A stretch of DNA of 64,000 nucleotides from Margaritifera margaritifera (lineage: Eukaryota; Mollusca; Bivalvia; Unionida; Margaritiferidae), in NCBI GenBank assembly GCA_029931535.1, contig JAQPZY010001659.1, positions 4,656,001 through 4,720,000 of the forward strand. The letters run 5' to 3'. The notes under the pieces are model-generated. The model ran no database searches and was not told the DNA's origin. It saw nothing but the letters and a program-made list of their open reading frames with translations. Shown one piece after another: positions 46,386-59,029 of this stretch. The position numbers and the translations under genes were made by a program. Numbering within the stretch: the first letter of the stretch is position 1; each line of letters begins with the position of its first letter.

Positions 46386-47408
46386 CAGTAAGAAAAAAAG
46401 TAGCAGGAAAAGTTGCAAAAGTAAGGGGGAGGGGAAGAGGGCAAAAACCTCATTCTGGTGGTCCAAGGGGAAACATTGTTTTTTTTTGGGGGGGGGGGGG
46501 TATGGGATCTTTTGCCCCCATAAACTGAAATTGTGTTGGTGTAACAACTAAACTTAGACTGTCTTTCCTCAATGGAGAATGCAAAATTTGTTTGAAAATA
46601 ATTTTGTTGTATTATAGAACTTTGTATAAAATTCATATTGATAATTCATATCTTGGGGTTTTATTCCCCATATGATCTTATGGGTTTCATCCTATTAAGG
46701 AAAATAATTGTCATGCAGAAGCATCAGTTTCATTAAAATTGATATTAATATTAAATCATTGCACTATGTTCATAGCTCTTTGAATGAAATGAATATCTCT
46801 CTTTCTTGGCTGATAAAAAAAAGTCTACTTACAAAAGTTTTAAAAAAGAAGCATGGAAAAATGCAAGTTGCCAGGTGATAGAATCATAAGGTAAATAAGA
46901 AAAAAATGTTTGGTGTAAGCAAAGCGCTGGTCAGGAGATATTGTAGGTCTACTTTATAATATGGTATATGTGAATCATAAGGAAAATAAGAAAAAAATGA
47001 GGTTTTATAATAATAAACAAACTAAAGTCAATAATAAAAATAATCAACTTCAGAAAAGGATGTATTGTGGTGTAGGCAAAGTCCTGGTCGGAAGATATTG
47101 TAGGTCTACTTTATAATATGGTATACGTGCTGAAAATGTTACAAGGTTTTATCTTTGGGGTCAAGGTCCCCTTCTCTGAGCTTTTACTTTAATGCCCTTT
47201 TGAGACAGATCCATTAAACTTGGTTACTTGCTATATCCCTGCCCAGTAATCCACAGTTCTATCACAAAGGCCATGGTCATATTTGATCATTGTATGCTTT
47301 TGGTGACCTCACTGCAATAGGCGGGGGTCAAAAATTCATTGAACTTACTTGTTCTGAAATGTAATTGAATGTACATAATTAAAGTAAAGTAGAACTTAAA
47401 TACTTACA
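46386..47408. repeat. Intron DNA with G-run and a ~60-bp direct repeat
   Basis: A G homopolymer lies near 46488-46500. The block AGATATTGTAGGTCTACTTT with about 60 matching bases occurs at about 46914-46975 and again at 47069-47130. Otherwise nothing recognised. Confidence 0.6.
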
Positions 47409-47629
47409 TACCATATTTATTCGCGTATAATTCAGGTCCAAATGCAAACAACATGGACCCTGATTGGTTGTTGCATAATGCACTGGCAGATCAGAGTCTA
47501 TGTTGTTTGTTCTACTAATTAGTCCTTACAAACTGCATAGACCCAGATCTGCTGGCGCATTATGCGATGGCAGATCTGGGTCTATGCAGTTTGCAGTTGG
47601 TATGGGATTATATGTGAGTATATATGGTA
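47409..47629 (-). mobile_element. Double-hairpin MITE, copy 2
   Basis: Inverted orientation relative to copy 1: the CAAACAACATGGACCCTG hairpin comes first and the CAAACTGCATAGACCCAG hairpin second. The ends TACCATATTTATTCGCGTAT and, inverted, TACCATATATACTCACATAT show TA edges. The second hairpin keeps perfect complementary arms; the first has several mismatches. Confidence 0.85.
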
Positions 47630-47757
47630 AGTAGAACTCGGAGTAGTGTGGGCAAAAATGTTTGGTGTGCATTTTTTATTGTTTTTATGTTTTGAGGGTG
47701 CAGGCACAAAGAAAACTTGTATACTGAGACTGGACAAGTCATTCTATTAATGATGAG

Positions 47758-47950
47758 TACTGTGAATTCTTTTTTTGGTGGTTTGGTGAAAAATGACATT
47801 TTATTGGTATTTAAATTCATGGATTGGGAAGGTATCATATTGTTTGCACATAATTATCATTGTTTATTGGGTCTTAAAATTCATGGGTTTGCAGCAGTGA
47901 CATAATCCACAAAACTTGGAACCCACAAAAAATAGGGAATTCACATTATT
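47758..47950. mobile_element. Short MITE related to family P
   Basis: TACTGTGAATTC at the left pairs with GAATTCACATTA at the right. Internal TTATTGGTATTTAAATTCAT resembles the subterminal part of the pogo-like element at 51.9 kb (complement of CGAATTTAAATACCCAATG). About 190 bp, no coding content. Confidence 0.6.
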
Positions 47951-48174
47951 GAGGTGATTGATGCTCTAGTTATTTAAGTTTGGCTATATTCTTGAAACTC
48001 CTCAGTTTGAGTACTTGCAGGTGTCAGTTTTGATTACTAGCACAGTCAGTTTATGGACATACAAGAGGTTCTAAATTTGCAATAAATTCAAATGAAGAAT
48101 TATGTTAAATATGGATAATTTATTCACTTCTATTCATGCTAATAATATGCTATGCTGTTCTCTTTAACTTGCAG

Positions 48175-48300
48175 CTGCGCACAATGATAGTGAATCAGCT
48201 GGCTCAGACTCAGCCTCACACGTTGGATGCCCTGCAGCAGACAGCAATGGCCTTCAAGGTCATCACTGATAAGGTGGATGAGATTTCTGAAGAATCACAG
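48175..48300 (+). CDS. Polycystin-like exon 7 of window: helical pre-GAIN region
   Basis: The exon is 42 codons, phase 0 both sides (TTAACTTGCAG|CTG, TCACAG|GTAATT). The product LRTMIVNQLAQTQPHTLDALQQ and then AFKVITDKVDEISEESQ fits the family pattern L...P.T...L.Q...AL..(V/I)T....E(L/I)S..SQ found after the REJ core in polycystin-1 and REJ proteins. This is the best support that the chain of exons is still the same gene. A SINE lies about 165 bases downstream. Confidence 0.92.
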
Positions 48301-48469
48301 GTAATTTCATTCGTTGTGTTTATTTATTATCTCATCTGCATCAGTAAAAATCAAGATGGATGTCACTTTTCTGGGGGCAACGATGGCACCAGTTTTAATG
48401 TTGGTGACAGAAACTGTGTGAATTTTTATATAAAAAATGGGGGTTTTAATGGCACTTTTAGCACATTAT

Positions 48470-48622
48470 TGGCTATATCATGCTGAGGAAGTGGGAGCTA
48501 AATGCCTTTCCCAACGACACACCGAGGCAGTCGACCCAGGCTGGCCTAGGTGGGTATTGAGCCTGTTACCCTTGGGTTATGAGTCTGATGCTTTATCGGT
48601 CGACCTACAGTGGCTTCCTACG
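48470..48622 (-). repeat. tRNA-derived SINE with V-domain-like core, minus strand
   Basis: On the minus strand the head GGTCGACCGATAAAGCATCA carries an A-box-like region and AACAGGCTCAATACCC a B-box-like region. They are followed by GTGTGTCGTTGGGAAAGGCA, the same V-like core style as the SINE at 646. The tail is not clear. Confidence 0.6.
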
Positions 48623-50572
48623 AAACAATGTCAAGATTCTTTGTCAAAGTTTTTAAAAGTCATATACATCATGTTGCTTTTTGTGTTTATGTTTATCAAG
48701 CCCACCTTGGTGGAACTCAGCATAGCCATCACTTTTTGGAATCTGCGTGTCTGTCTGGCTGCATCCTATATTGATCCCACTGTTCAAGTTTTTTAATTTT
48801 TATTTTAATACCATTTCATCCCATCCTCTTCAAATTTGGAATATAATGTGGAAATGAACTCAACATGCTGATCATGGCCAGCTTCTCTTATTTATTCAAT
48901 CATTTTCTCCTGTATTCATTTATGTATTCAGTAATTTACAATAACATGATTATCATTTTTTTTATTTGTTTGAAATAAAAACTTTTGCTGTTTCTTTATC
49001 AAGTGTTAACTTGGTAGAGAAAAGTATATCTTTCCTGCAAAGTCAGATTCTTTAAGCAGTTAAATTGGTAAACCCATTCAAATGCAATTCCCATTTAACA
49101 TGCACATTTTAAGACATGATCCATGGTAACTTGAATTGTACACAAATGACATTTATAAACTTCATTACACCCCTGCCAAAATGTTGGTGGGAACCATGCT
49201 GAACTGCACTTGTCAATTCTTCTGTCTGTAAGTCTCTCCATCCATTGCATGTTAGAGTACCTGTTAATCAGCTCCTACAGTTTTCAATGCACAGTTGTTA
49301 CAGACATAATGGAAATGTGCATGATGCATTATGACGATACTCCAAGGTTTTGTGAAAAAATATGGTCATTTTTAGGTTGTGTAATCACCTCCTTCAGTTT
49401 TCAGTGCATTGTCATGAAACTTTCCACAGTTGTTGCACTTTGTAATTTTTCAAGTGACCTTCGTTCTTCAGGCGATCTTTATTCTTGTAGACTTAAATAT
49501 AGATGCTACCAGGGTGTGTGAGTGGGCAAATCACACAAAATTGTATGAATTTGTGCACTTGGAAAGTAATGGTGCATGAGAAATCCTGTAAATTAGTTCA
49601 AAAAGTCGTGCATATAAAAATGCACTCGGTGCAGTATATAACTTTTATTTAACTGTAAAGATAAACTGAATAGATAAGAATGTAAAAAATAAAAAATTAT
49701 AAAGTAAGGATAATTATTTGATCAAAATACCTATGTCCATTCCAGAGTATGCAGATGTATGTTAATACAAAAGGATTCTTAGAAATCCAGCGAAATATTT
49801 ATAAAAGAAACACGTGTCCTAGAGGGGTTCTGCAATTTATGCCTTTTTCATCCGCACGTAAATGCACGAACTTTGGTCCATTCACTGAAGGTGAGATAGT
49901 AAATTATAGTCAAGCATGGCTTGGTGGAAAATTACTGATTATTTTCAACTTCATGTCATTGGTGGCAGGAATGTGCAGTGGGAACAGCAGAATGAATAAA
50001 GTGAAAGATGTGAAATTTCTTGCAAAACTGAGGACAATAATTCCAAACTGATGTTGGCAAAGAAAAACAAAAATTTGAAGCAAAGTTTCAGACATCTTGG
50101 CTGTTAAAGTACAGATGGTTACTAGAGGGGGGTATCTTATGAATCTTTTGATTTCAATAGAGCTGTAACAGAGTGGAGCAGGAAGAAAGAGGGATAGATA
50201 TTTATGTGTTAGGTAAATAATGAACTATAGTGATTTCCTCTTTCTCCCCCTTGTTTTTCTCTACTCTTCCCTTGTTTTGGTGACAAGGGAGGAGATCCCC
50301 CCCCCAACTTAGATAAATCCTAACAGCATCTCTGCTTAAAGGAGATAATGAATGAATGATAATGATTTTCCCTCATTTCTTTTGTGCATCTTGGTTTGGA
50401 CCAATCTGCTCTCTGCCTGCAGACTCTACTCTGCAGTATTTGTTGTAAAGGATTGAATAAAGATCTGTAGTGTTTATATCTAGTTTTACAATATGGTTGT
50501 TCATAGTAGTGTTGAAACACATATTTTGCAAAAAAATCATGGTTGTTGATTATTCACACAATTTCATTTACA
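48623..50572. other. Intron sequence, nothing recognised
   Basis: AT-rich intron. The text around 49250-49460 repeats a TCAGCTCCTACAGTTTTCAA / TCACCTCCTTCAGTTTTCAG phrase about 125 bases apart, suggesting a short diverged tandem repeat. No exon seen. A 100-codon open stretch at 49749-50051 has no recognisable features. Confidence 0.45.
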
Positions 50573-50661
50573 TAGTAAAACTGATCTATGCACAATGATT
50601 TAGGTCATAAATGACAGGTGGTCGCTTATAGCAGAGGTCACTCAAATAAGATTTTACTGTA
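50573..50661. mobile_element. 89-bp Tigger/pogo-like MITE
   Basis: TAGTAAAACTGATCTATG at the left and, inverted, TACAGTAAAATCTTATTTGA at the right, with TA at the edges. The inner text GGTGGTCGCTTATAGCAGAG is typical of these short elements. Confidence 0.6.
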
Positions 50662-50792
50662 TGTATTTACTTTTAATTGGAAGGGTTTATCTTCCAAAAG
50701 ATTTAGGCAATTTTGTTACCTGCACATTTTTTACAGGGGGCACTATACATCCAGGATTGTGCTGATGTGCCATTAAACCCCATACATACATC

Positions 50793-50833
50793 TCCACACA
50801 CACACACACATGCATGCACGCATGCACACACAC

Positions 50834-50910
<77 letters not shown>
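50793..50910. repeat. (CA)n microsatellite
   Basis: About 115 bases of CA repeats with a few TGCATG and G interruptions near the left end. Open stretches on both strands through it are artefacts of the repeat. Confidence 0.97.
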
Positions 50911-50913
<3 letters not shown>

Positions 50914-51912
50914 CAGATCAAAGGTTTTGATTGGCACATCCTATATCCAGCCAGATATAAGTAATGGAATATTTCGAATATCATTACATCAAATTTTGTC
51001 TTTGATTTGTTTATCCATTAAACTGTCAAAAACACCCTAATGAAGTAAAAGTAAAAGGTCACTAGGTCTAGTTTACAGATTGTTTCTTTGTCAGACAATC
51101 AAAACCTATGTTGCTGACTAAGCTTAATTCAAAGGTGACTTGGTCTAGTTTAAACATTGTTTCTTTGATGGACAATCAGTGGAGGTGTCACCAACTTAGC
51201 TTGTTTGGTCATTATGTTTTTCCAGTTATTTAAACACTCCATAGCAACAAGGCACAAGACAAAAGAGGTCTAAAAGTTTATCTCCTTTACTTATCAAAAA
51301 CCTTATAATTAAACAATTGCTGCAGGGTCTGTACTATATATCAGTCTTCTACTCCATGTTCTTAACTATATTGTGTTGCAGTGTGTCAGCACATCATACC
51401 TTTAGAACAAACCATGTGAAGCCTAGGCCCAGATTAAGAAAAAAAAGATACTAGCAGCAACAACTAACATTTACTATCAACCTCCAAAATATGATGAAAT
51501 AAAATGTCTTCATCCAAGTTTAACAGAAATGCCCATCAATTAGGTGTTTTGTATTTTTGAGTTAGTAAGTCTGTTTGTTGTCAATTAATAATTAATTTCT
51601 AAAAACAGCAGAGTGGAATAAAACACTGTTTTTGGTTGAAATTCTACAGTATAGTGTTTTGAAAGAAAAATAATATTTATAACAATTATTTTGAGAGCAA
51701 ACTAGCGAAGCATGGAAGGATGGTACTAAAACTGAAGCAACAGCAAATCTAAAACAGAAAATGACACATTTTCTGGTACATTTAATAATTTAGTATATCA
51801 ATGTTTTCTCTTTTTGTTTCAACTTTTTATACTTCCTCTAAATGTTTTTATATTAAATTTCACAAAAATCTGGCCACTATCTTATTTTTGGGAACAAATG
51901 TTTGGCAAGAGC
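50911..51912. other. Intron DNA with a two-unit ~80-bp tandem repeat
   Basis: GGTCTAGTTTACAGATTGTT near 51065 recurs as GGTCTAGTTTAAACATTGTT near 51142. The rest is AT-rich with nothing recognised. Confidence 0.5.
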
Positions 51913-53565
51913 TACTGTAGTATCATCAATTTTCGTGGGGGACCAATTTTCGTGGTTTTCGTTGTTGCCCCGAACCACGAATTTAAATACCCAATGAAAA
52001 ATTAGCCACGTGTGATGATGACGCCCCCCCCGGCTCATTTTATTACTGTGTGTCATTCCTAGAGATTAAGGAACCTACTAGTATTTCATAAATCAACGTC
52101 AATACCGTAATTTTGTAATAAAATATTAGCTTTTACACATTGAATTATAAAGCATTTTATATTGTTTCAATGCACACATGTCGATAAGATATTCGATAGC
52201 TGTAATTTCCACTCACTGCCTTAAATCGATATGCGAGATAAGTAAGGATAGAGAGAAAGAGAAAAAGCATAAGGTATTCAAACACTAATATTGTAGAAAA
52301 TGAAAGAAAGAATAATAAAAAATAGTAGTATATGAAAATTAAATTAAATACTTATTCAAATCGATCCTTCACTCGAGTACAACTGTTGTTGAACAATTTA
52401 AATCCTCCTGAAACCACATTTCATTTTATCCATGCATTTTTAATCCAAAAGAACAACAAGCCTGTAAAATACTAGAACTATTGCTTGAAGCACTATTATT
52501 TATGAAACACTATGTATATACACTAATTACAGCAGAGTATTAAAGCTCACACTTCACTGATTTTCGGACAAAGCCACTGTATCAACATCGTGTCAAACAA
52601 GTCTCCATGTACACACAAATGCTTGTCAGGTAAATAATCCCCAAATTGCAGAATTAAACAAGTCTAGCTTTCTCCAAACCACTGATAATTAGGTCATGTC
52701 TTTCACTCATTGTCGCGTGAGTTGCAATTATCCATTCAGCCCGAATTGGCTTGATTAATAAGGTTGCATTCAGTGATCGTCACCAGTAGCATCTTACTTT
52801 TTTTCATGATGGCCTCCATGACCTGTTTAGCATACCAGTTGTGGAAGTGTGATTTTAATTATTCTTTGTACTCTTTATTTATTGTCAAGTCTTGTGGTTG
52901 AGTTGGTCTGTACATGAGGCAGGCACAAACAAACGCTTGATTCCATTGTCTTTCAATTTAGTTAGCATCTTCTCACATTGATGGGCTCTAGACATATCAA
53001 ATATTGCCACTGTCTGCTGATTAAATTTAGCAAAGGGCAGCCGGTCACGTGTTTTGTTCCCTTTATGGATAGTGGTTTAAGTTAGAGATCATACAGGTTA
53101 CTTTAATAACCGATTGACTTAGTGTAATAGTCTGCATTGGCTTCCTTTGATGTTGAGCACTCAGACGAAAACATGGTGTAAGTGATTGACCTTGACATGT
53201 GTGTTATTTGTGATCATAGAGGCGGTAGTATTGTTTTAATGTTGTTGGCTGCGTCGGTTTCCATTGATGTTATTCACTTGGACAAAAACACGGTGTCAGT
53301 ATTGAACTTGTCAGGTTTTTGATTTGTGCTCATACATGTGAAAGTATTGTTATAAACATTCAATTGACCGCCGTTTGCGTCGGCAGAGTTTTATTCTTTT
53401 TTATTCTTTATTTTGGATATTTGTAGAGGTTAAACCACGAAATTAAACACTTAGTAATATGCAAACTTTGACAGGGAAAACCACGAATTTAAGTACCCAC
53501 GAAAATGTCTTCTTTTTACAAAACCACAAAAATTGAGCCCCACGAAAATAAATGATACTACAGTA
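51913..53565 (-). mobile_element. pogo-like DNA transposon family P, copy 2
   Basis: The left end TACTGTAGTATCATCAATTT and the right end, inverted, TACTGTAGTATCATTTATTT are nearly identical inverted termini. TA edges fit the Tc1/mariner-pogo superfamily. On the minus strand near 53050-52840 a broken frame reads VAIFDMSRAHQCEKMLTKL, then LFVPASCTDQLN. This is the DDE_1 (pogo/jerky/CENPB-type) signature, in which (I)xDxxxAH is followed by VPAxxTDxLQPLD. The first Asp is kept; frameshifts and stops follow. It supplies the empty site for the MITE nested in copy 1. Confidence 0.8.
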
Positions 53566-54845
53566 TTAGAATTTCGGGATCCCAGGTGGGTAGGTATGTA
53601 GGTATTTTTACACAGATTTTCTACCACATATCACCTGGCAAATGAGAGAATTTGTGCGTATTGGTGAATTAGCTCACAAAACTGCATTCTAGTTCATGAC
53701 ATATTTATTGACAGATAATTATAATAATACACAATAACTGTCCACCTCGTGCTATGCATAGCAAAATCAGAATATAGTTTCTCTTAGTCAGCACATTATA
53801 TTCTGTAGAATTTGACTATGTCTATTGTCTACATTTTGTAGCATATTAAAACCACTTCGTATCCACTTTATACAACTAAGGACATCATTCATGGTCATCA
53901 TCCTACTAAACTGAACACTATAACCCAACACCAACTGAAAAACTAACTGACTAACTTATTAACTGACTGACTAACCTATTAACTGAGTACCTGATTAACT
54001 AACTAAACTCACTGATCCAGTATAACTTGAATCTAATTTTATATTCCAAGTTTTATAATGACATTCACTGATTGACAGATTACAACTCTGGCTACAATTG
54101 ACTTAATATAATCTATTGGTCAACTCAACTTAGGGAAGGAGGAGTTACTATGCTTCCTGAAAAAAGAGTTCTATATGTGTCCCCAACCATCTGTGCACCC
54201 AGCTTGTAGCCTGACCACATGGGGACTTAACTTGTGTGACCATATGATCTGTATGTCATGGTAACTTACTTCTCAACTTGAAATGTACAGCTGTGTATGT
54301 CCTGGTAGCTTACTTCTAAATGTGTAAAGCTCCAGCTTCCTGCCTAGTACAGACCTCTACAGTTACCCCTGTTCTACGGGCCCTGTAGCTAATATGACAC
54401 ATGTAACACATTGTCATCTAACACTGCTTCTATAGTATGGCAGATATTTGCCCACATATGGAATACAGATCTAAGTGCTGTATAGGCTTCAGCTAGAACT
54501 GTAACATTAATAAAATTTGACAGATTCAAAATTATCATCTTTTAATTTTCCACAAAACTTTTATAAAACAATTAGTAATGTAACTTATATTTTCTTAATT
54601 ATTACATAACTATAACTTTATCAAGATTCCACTCGGCGATGTATGTATGTATGTATAATCAGGGATCCTGAAATAAAATAGTGTTTAAACATTTGAGGAA
54701 ATATAATAATGAAACTGTTTCATGCGATAATTATGGGCATCTTATATCCAATGCTGAAAATGTCAAGTTAGCAAATGGTCATTTGAGCTCATTTGTTGGT
54801 CATGTCTAGCAAATTTGTCTGTTTTGTGATGTCTGTTTACATACC
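53566..54845. other. Intron DNA with ACTGACTAACT-type minisatellite
   Basis: Between about 53936 and 54010 short units of AACTGACTAACTTATT type repeat imperfectly. Four GTAT units lie at about 54638-54655. No exon or element end seen otherwise. Confidence 0.55.
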
Positions 54846-55065
54846 TACCAAATATACTTGCGTATAAGCTTATACCAACTGCAAACTGCATAAACCCAGA
54901 TCTGCGATGCATAATGCGCCAGCAGATCTGGGTCTATGCAGTTTGTAAAGACTAATCAGTAGAACAAACAACATAGACCCTGATCTGCCGGCGCATTATG
55001 CGACGGCAGATCAAGGTCTATGTTGTTTGCATTTGGACCCGGCTTATATGCGAGTAAATACAGTA
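54846..55065 (+). mobile_element. Double-hairpin MITE, copy 3
   Basis: Same order as copy 1: first the CAAACTGCATAAACCCAG hairpin, then the CAAACAACATAGACCCTG hairpin with its CGCATTATGCG centre. The right end is eroded (GCGAGTAAATACAGTA) compared with copies 1 and 2. About 220 bp. Confidence 0.85.
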
Positions 55066-56229
55066 CATTCAGCATCAGAAGTTTGTGGCCCTGGTTTGAC
55101 TGAGATGTGTTACCCTCCTGAATTGAGAGATTACCCTCATTGCTATCTTTTGTTGCACCGGTCCTTTCAAGAACGCTACTATAATTCCAATATACCATGT
55201 CCCAAAACTTAGGAAGTAAAAATTTCACTAAAAAGATAGGTCCCCAAACTTTCAAAAATGAGAAATTCCTCCCCCCCCCCCCCCATCTCTGCCTAATGCT
55301 GTGCTAATATGAAAATAATTATTCTTCGATCTTTGATCAGAATGTCATAAATACAGTTCACCCTCATTATAATGCGGTAGTCGGGTCTATAACCTCTGAC
55401 TGCGTTATGTACCGAACCGAGTCATATTGAGATTTGCAATATGTACAGAACAGTGATATATTGAGAATAGCGTAATATACTGAACAGTGTTATAGCAAAC
55501 ACTATCAAAATTTGTTAAATAATGGTGTTTTGAAATGGATATGAAGATATAAGACTAAGTTCACTTTGTCTTCTTTCAACACGTATTTTTATACAGTGGT
55601 ACGATTTTCGTCATGGGGTCCATAGTAGTACTGCGTTATATCCAGAATCATGTACATGTATTCTTCTTGCTTTGGTTTGACTTATTGTCTTAATCTTTGC
55701 TTTTGTACAAATTAATCCAAAGACACAAGGAAACGATTAAAAGGTTGGCAGAAAATGAGCATCTTACTTTTACCTATGGCTCTGCTCTGGGATTTTAGAG
55801 CACTGCTGAGAGTGGGGAAGGCACAGGGTGAAGTTGTTTGCTCTACAACTCTTCCAGTGTTGAGAAAGTTGACATACACTTGTGTGTTTTTCATCTTCAT
55901 AGACTGACATTTATTTGTAATCACTATTAGGAAACTCGTGCTGTCTGAAGCAGACAGCTTCTGAAAATGACTGCAACTTTGTGCTGGGGAAAAGTACATG
56001 AAATAACAAAGAGTACACTAACTTTGCCTGCTCTTGAAATACTGAAATGAATTTTCACAGTGTAGACATTTTTATTTTCTGAATGTGCACTTATAAAATT
56101 TTAAAATATAAAAAAAAATGAATACAAGTTATCAACTTGTTTTTTTAAGCTCACCTTGCCAAAAGTCCAATTAAGCTAATGGTAGTGCCCTGCTTCCAGT
56201 GTGCATTGTCTGTCATGCATCGTGCATCT
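55066..56229. mobile_element. Intron DNA with a Tigger-like fragment at about 55354-55640
   Basis: ACAGTTCACCCTCATTATAA followed by TGCGGTAGTCGGG (about 55355) is typical of a Tigger/pogo-type left end. GACTGCGTTATGTACCGAA and ACTGCGTTATATCCAGAA further on are internal repeats of the same kind. No matched right end was found. A C homopolymer lies at 55269-55284. The remainder is unrecognised. Confidence 0.45.
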
Positions 56230-57450
56230 TGAATTGTGTATCATGTGTCTGTCTGTCAACAATTACTTGTTCCCACTCTGGAGTCGATGTTTCTGATCTG
56301 ATTTCAATCAAACTTGGAATATGGCTTTATATTATCAAAAACTCAGATGAGTTCGACAATTAGTGAGAGCCATGAATATTAATGAGGTGATCTTGCATCT
56401 GATTGGTTAAACTTTTTACCATACTGTAGCTGATATTTCTGATCTGATTTTGATTGGAAACATGCATTTATCATTAAGATCTCGGATGAGTTCATTTAAG
56501 AACAAAATTGACACATACTAATAAGGTGATTTTGCATCTGATTGGCTGATTGGCTGAGCTTGTTACCATTCAGGAGGCTGCATTTCTGATCTGATTTTGA
56601 TTAGACTTGGGGTATTTGCCTATATCATTAAGCTCTTGGATGAGTTTGATTATGAGCGAGATCCATACATACTGATTTGCATCTGATTAGCTGAGCTTGT
56701 CACCCTTCAGGAGGTTGTATTTCTGATCTGATTTTGATCAGACTTGGAGTATGTGCTTATATCATTAAGATCTCAGATTGGTTTGATAATGATATGAACC
56801 ACACATACTTATTAGGTGATCTTGCATCTGATTGGCTGAGCTTGTTACCCCCCCTGAAAGCCACATTTCTAAACTGATTTTGATCAAACTTGAAACAGAC
56901 TTATATCATCAAGATCTTGCATGGGTTTGATATTGAGCGAGATCCACCATGCATATTAATGAGATAATCTAGCATCAGATTGGCAGAACTTGTGACCACT
57001 CTGGTGGTCATATTTCTGATCCAGTTTTGATCAAACTTAGAATATATGCTTGTATCATCAAGATCTTGGACAATTGTGATAATGAGTGAGATCCATGCAT
57101 ACTAATATGGTAATCTTGCATTGGGTTGGCTGAGCTTATAACCACTCCAGAAGCCAAAATTCTGATCCGAATTGGATCAAAATTGGAATAAGGGTTTATA
57201 TCATCAAAATTTTGCAGCTGATGTGAAGAGTTTGTTGCCACTCTCGAAGCCATATTTTTCATCTGATTTGATCAAAGTTAACAAAATAGGCTTTATTAAT
57301 GAGATACCTTGCATCTGATTGGCTGAGCTTGTTACCTCTTTAGATCTAGAGACTATATTTCTCATCCAATTTCTATAAAACTTGGTAAATATGGGTTCAT
57401 ATCATCAAGATCTAGGATGACTTTGATTACAAGCAAGAGACGGCATATGA
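56230..57450 (+). repeat. Tandem array of ~145-bp units (about 9 diverged copies)
   Basis: The block TTTCTGATCTGATTTTGATC recurs, diverged, at about 56289, 56437, 56583, 56720, 56864, 57010, 57150, 57254 and 57358. Spacings are mostly 137-148, with two of 104. Each unit also carries CTTGCATCTGATTGGCTGAG and TATATCATCAAGATCTTGGA. It is the longest tandem array in the window. No coding content. Confidence 0.9.
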
Positions 57451-59029
57451 ATTATGTTATTATCTTTTTCAAAATATTTTTATCAGTATACAGTAAAATA
57501 GGCAAAATCAGCATGATATAAAGTTCAGGAGATAGTCTGCCTAGTTGTGTTCTTAAATACTACATAAGCCTACTTAGTGGCATGATACCATATCAGGCCC
57601 ACTTGGGACTCTTCTTGTAATTTACCTCTGAAGTTCAGAAAGTGAAAATAGCTATGCAGAGCTAGCAATCTTCTATGAGATGCACATCAGAATTATTGCT
57701 TAGCTGTTTACTCTAAAACCCAGATTAACCCCCATCATTCAGATATCAAAATAAAGAAAATTATAGGTTCTTTAAACCTTCCCTAGGATATACACAGTTC
57801 TTTTTTATAATAAGGATTATCAGTCAGGACATTCAGGGGAATACCTTTTCTTTAAAGTGTTGAACCCTGTGCAGAAATGTGAAACTCTGGAGTGGAACCT
57901 ATGCAGACATCACGGTAATTCAAGTTGCCACTACTGTGCTTGAAAAATGATTATTCAAAACTAATTAATAAAAGCTAGAGAGTTGTCTAGTGCTTAATTT
58001 CATGTGTATGACAATGACTTTTCTGCTGACCACAGTAGTCAATGTCTTTTTAATTGTTAAAGTGCATTTTGGGCTTGGAGGGATTTCAGTCCCTCCATAC
58101 TTGTGGCACAGTGTCCATTCAGTGTTACCGAATATAGTTTGTATTACTAAAAATAGTAAGAACCTTTATGGTCTTACTAAAATTAGTAACAAGATTTATA
58201 TCCACTGGCCATTCATGTCAATTTTATGTCAGACGTGGCAACTCAAATTTAGGTAAATGATTAGACCTGACACTAGTCATTTCCCTTGGATATTGTTCCA
58301 CAGATGGTGTACTTGAAACAATAGTAGATAATGCTTTTAAAAGGAAATCACAATAATTTCTCAGATAATGTTTTCAGTGTTAATATAAATTCTCCTATGA
58401 CATATAAAAAAAAGAAAATTTAGAAAAATAGAATAAAGATTATTTAGAGCAATATGTGTAAGATTGTAAAAGGGGATACGAGTAGCAATATATCTGGAGT
58501 TGTATTCTTTCATTTGATCTTATGTAATCAGTATCAGTTCAACTGTCCAAGCCATCAGTATTCTCAATACATTGATTCACTGGTGTTAGTGGCCTTGTCT
58601 ACATACAGTAAACAAGCAACTATAGAATTTATAAGAAAGCTTGAAAACTGGCTGTTATGAATACATTGTGGGTATCCAGTGGGCAAAACAATGTGTCTCA
58701 ATTGAGTGAGAGAGTGACTGAGACCTAGATGCATGGCTTAATGTTGTTCCTGTTAGCCTCTGTTATGGAGCAGACTTTAGGAACAACAGGAAATCTTTAA
58801 GCATGAATTGGTAACCACATGTCCTTGCACTGGATAGAATCGGGTATTTAACATTGGATGACAGAGAAGTGAAATAATTGTATGGTGTCTGCTCTATATC
58901 TTGACAGTTAACAATTTATTTACAGGTGACTGTTTTAGCTAATTTAAATTTAGATTCAGAATCTTAAAGACTGGATATTTACAATCATTGATCAGTACAT
59001 AATGTATCATACTGATGATCATTTTGCAG
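57451..59029. other. Intron sequence, nothing recognised
   Basis: AT-rich intron ending in the acceptor CATTTTGCAG. No exon, RNA gene or transposon end that I can support. Confidence 0.45.

Noticed and set aside
46181..46636. Overlapping open stretches on both strands near the G-run
   Set aside because: Low-complexity Gly/Arg or Pro/Lys text caused by the G homopolymer, overlapping a tandem array.
47758..47950. Additional exon of the polycystin gene (61-codon open stretch near 47717-47905)
   Set aside because: It coincides with a MITE with inverted ends, and exon phases 6 to 7 already join directly.
50687..51040. Cys/Val- or His/Thr-repeat proteins across the CA microsatellite
   Set aside because: Pure dinucleotide translation artefacts.
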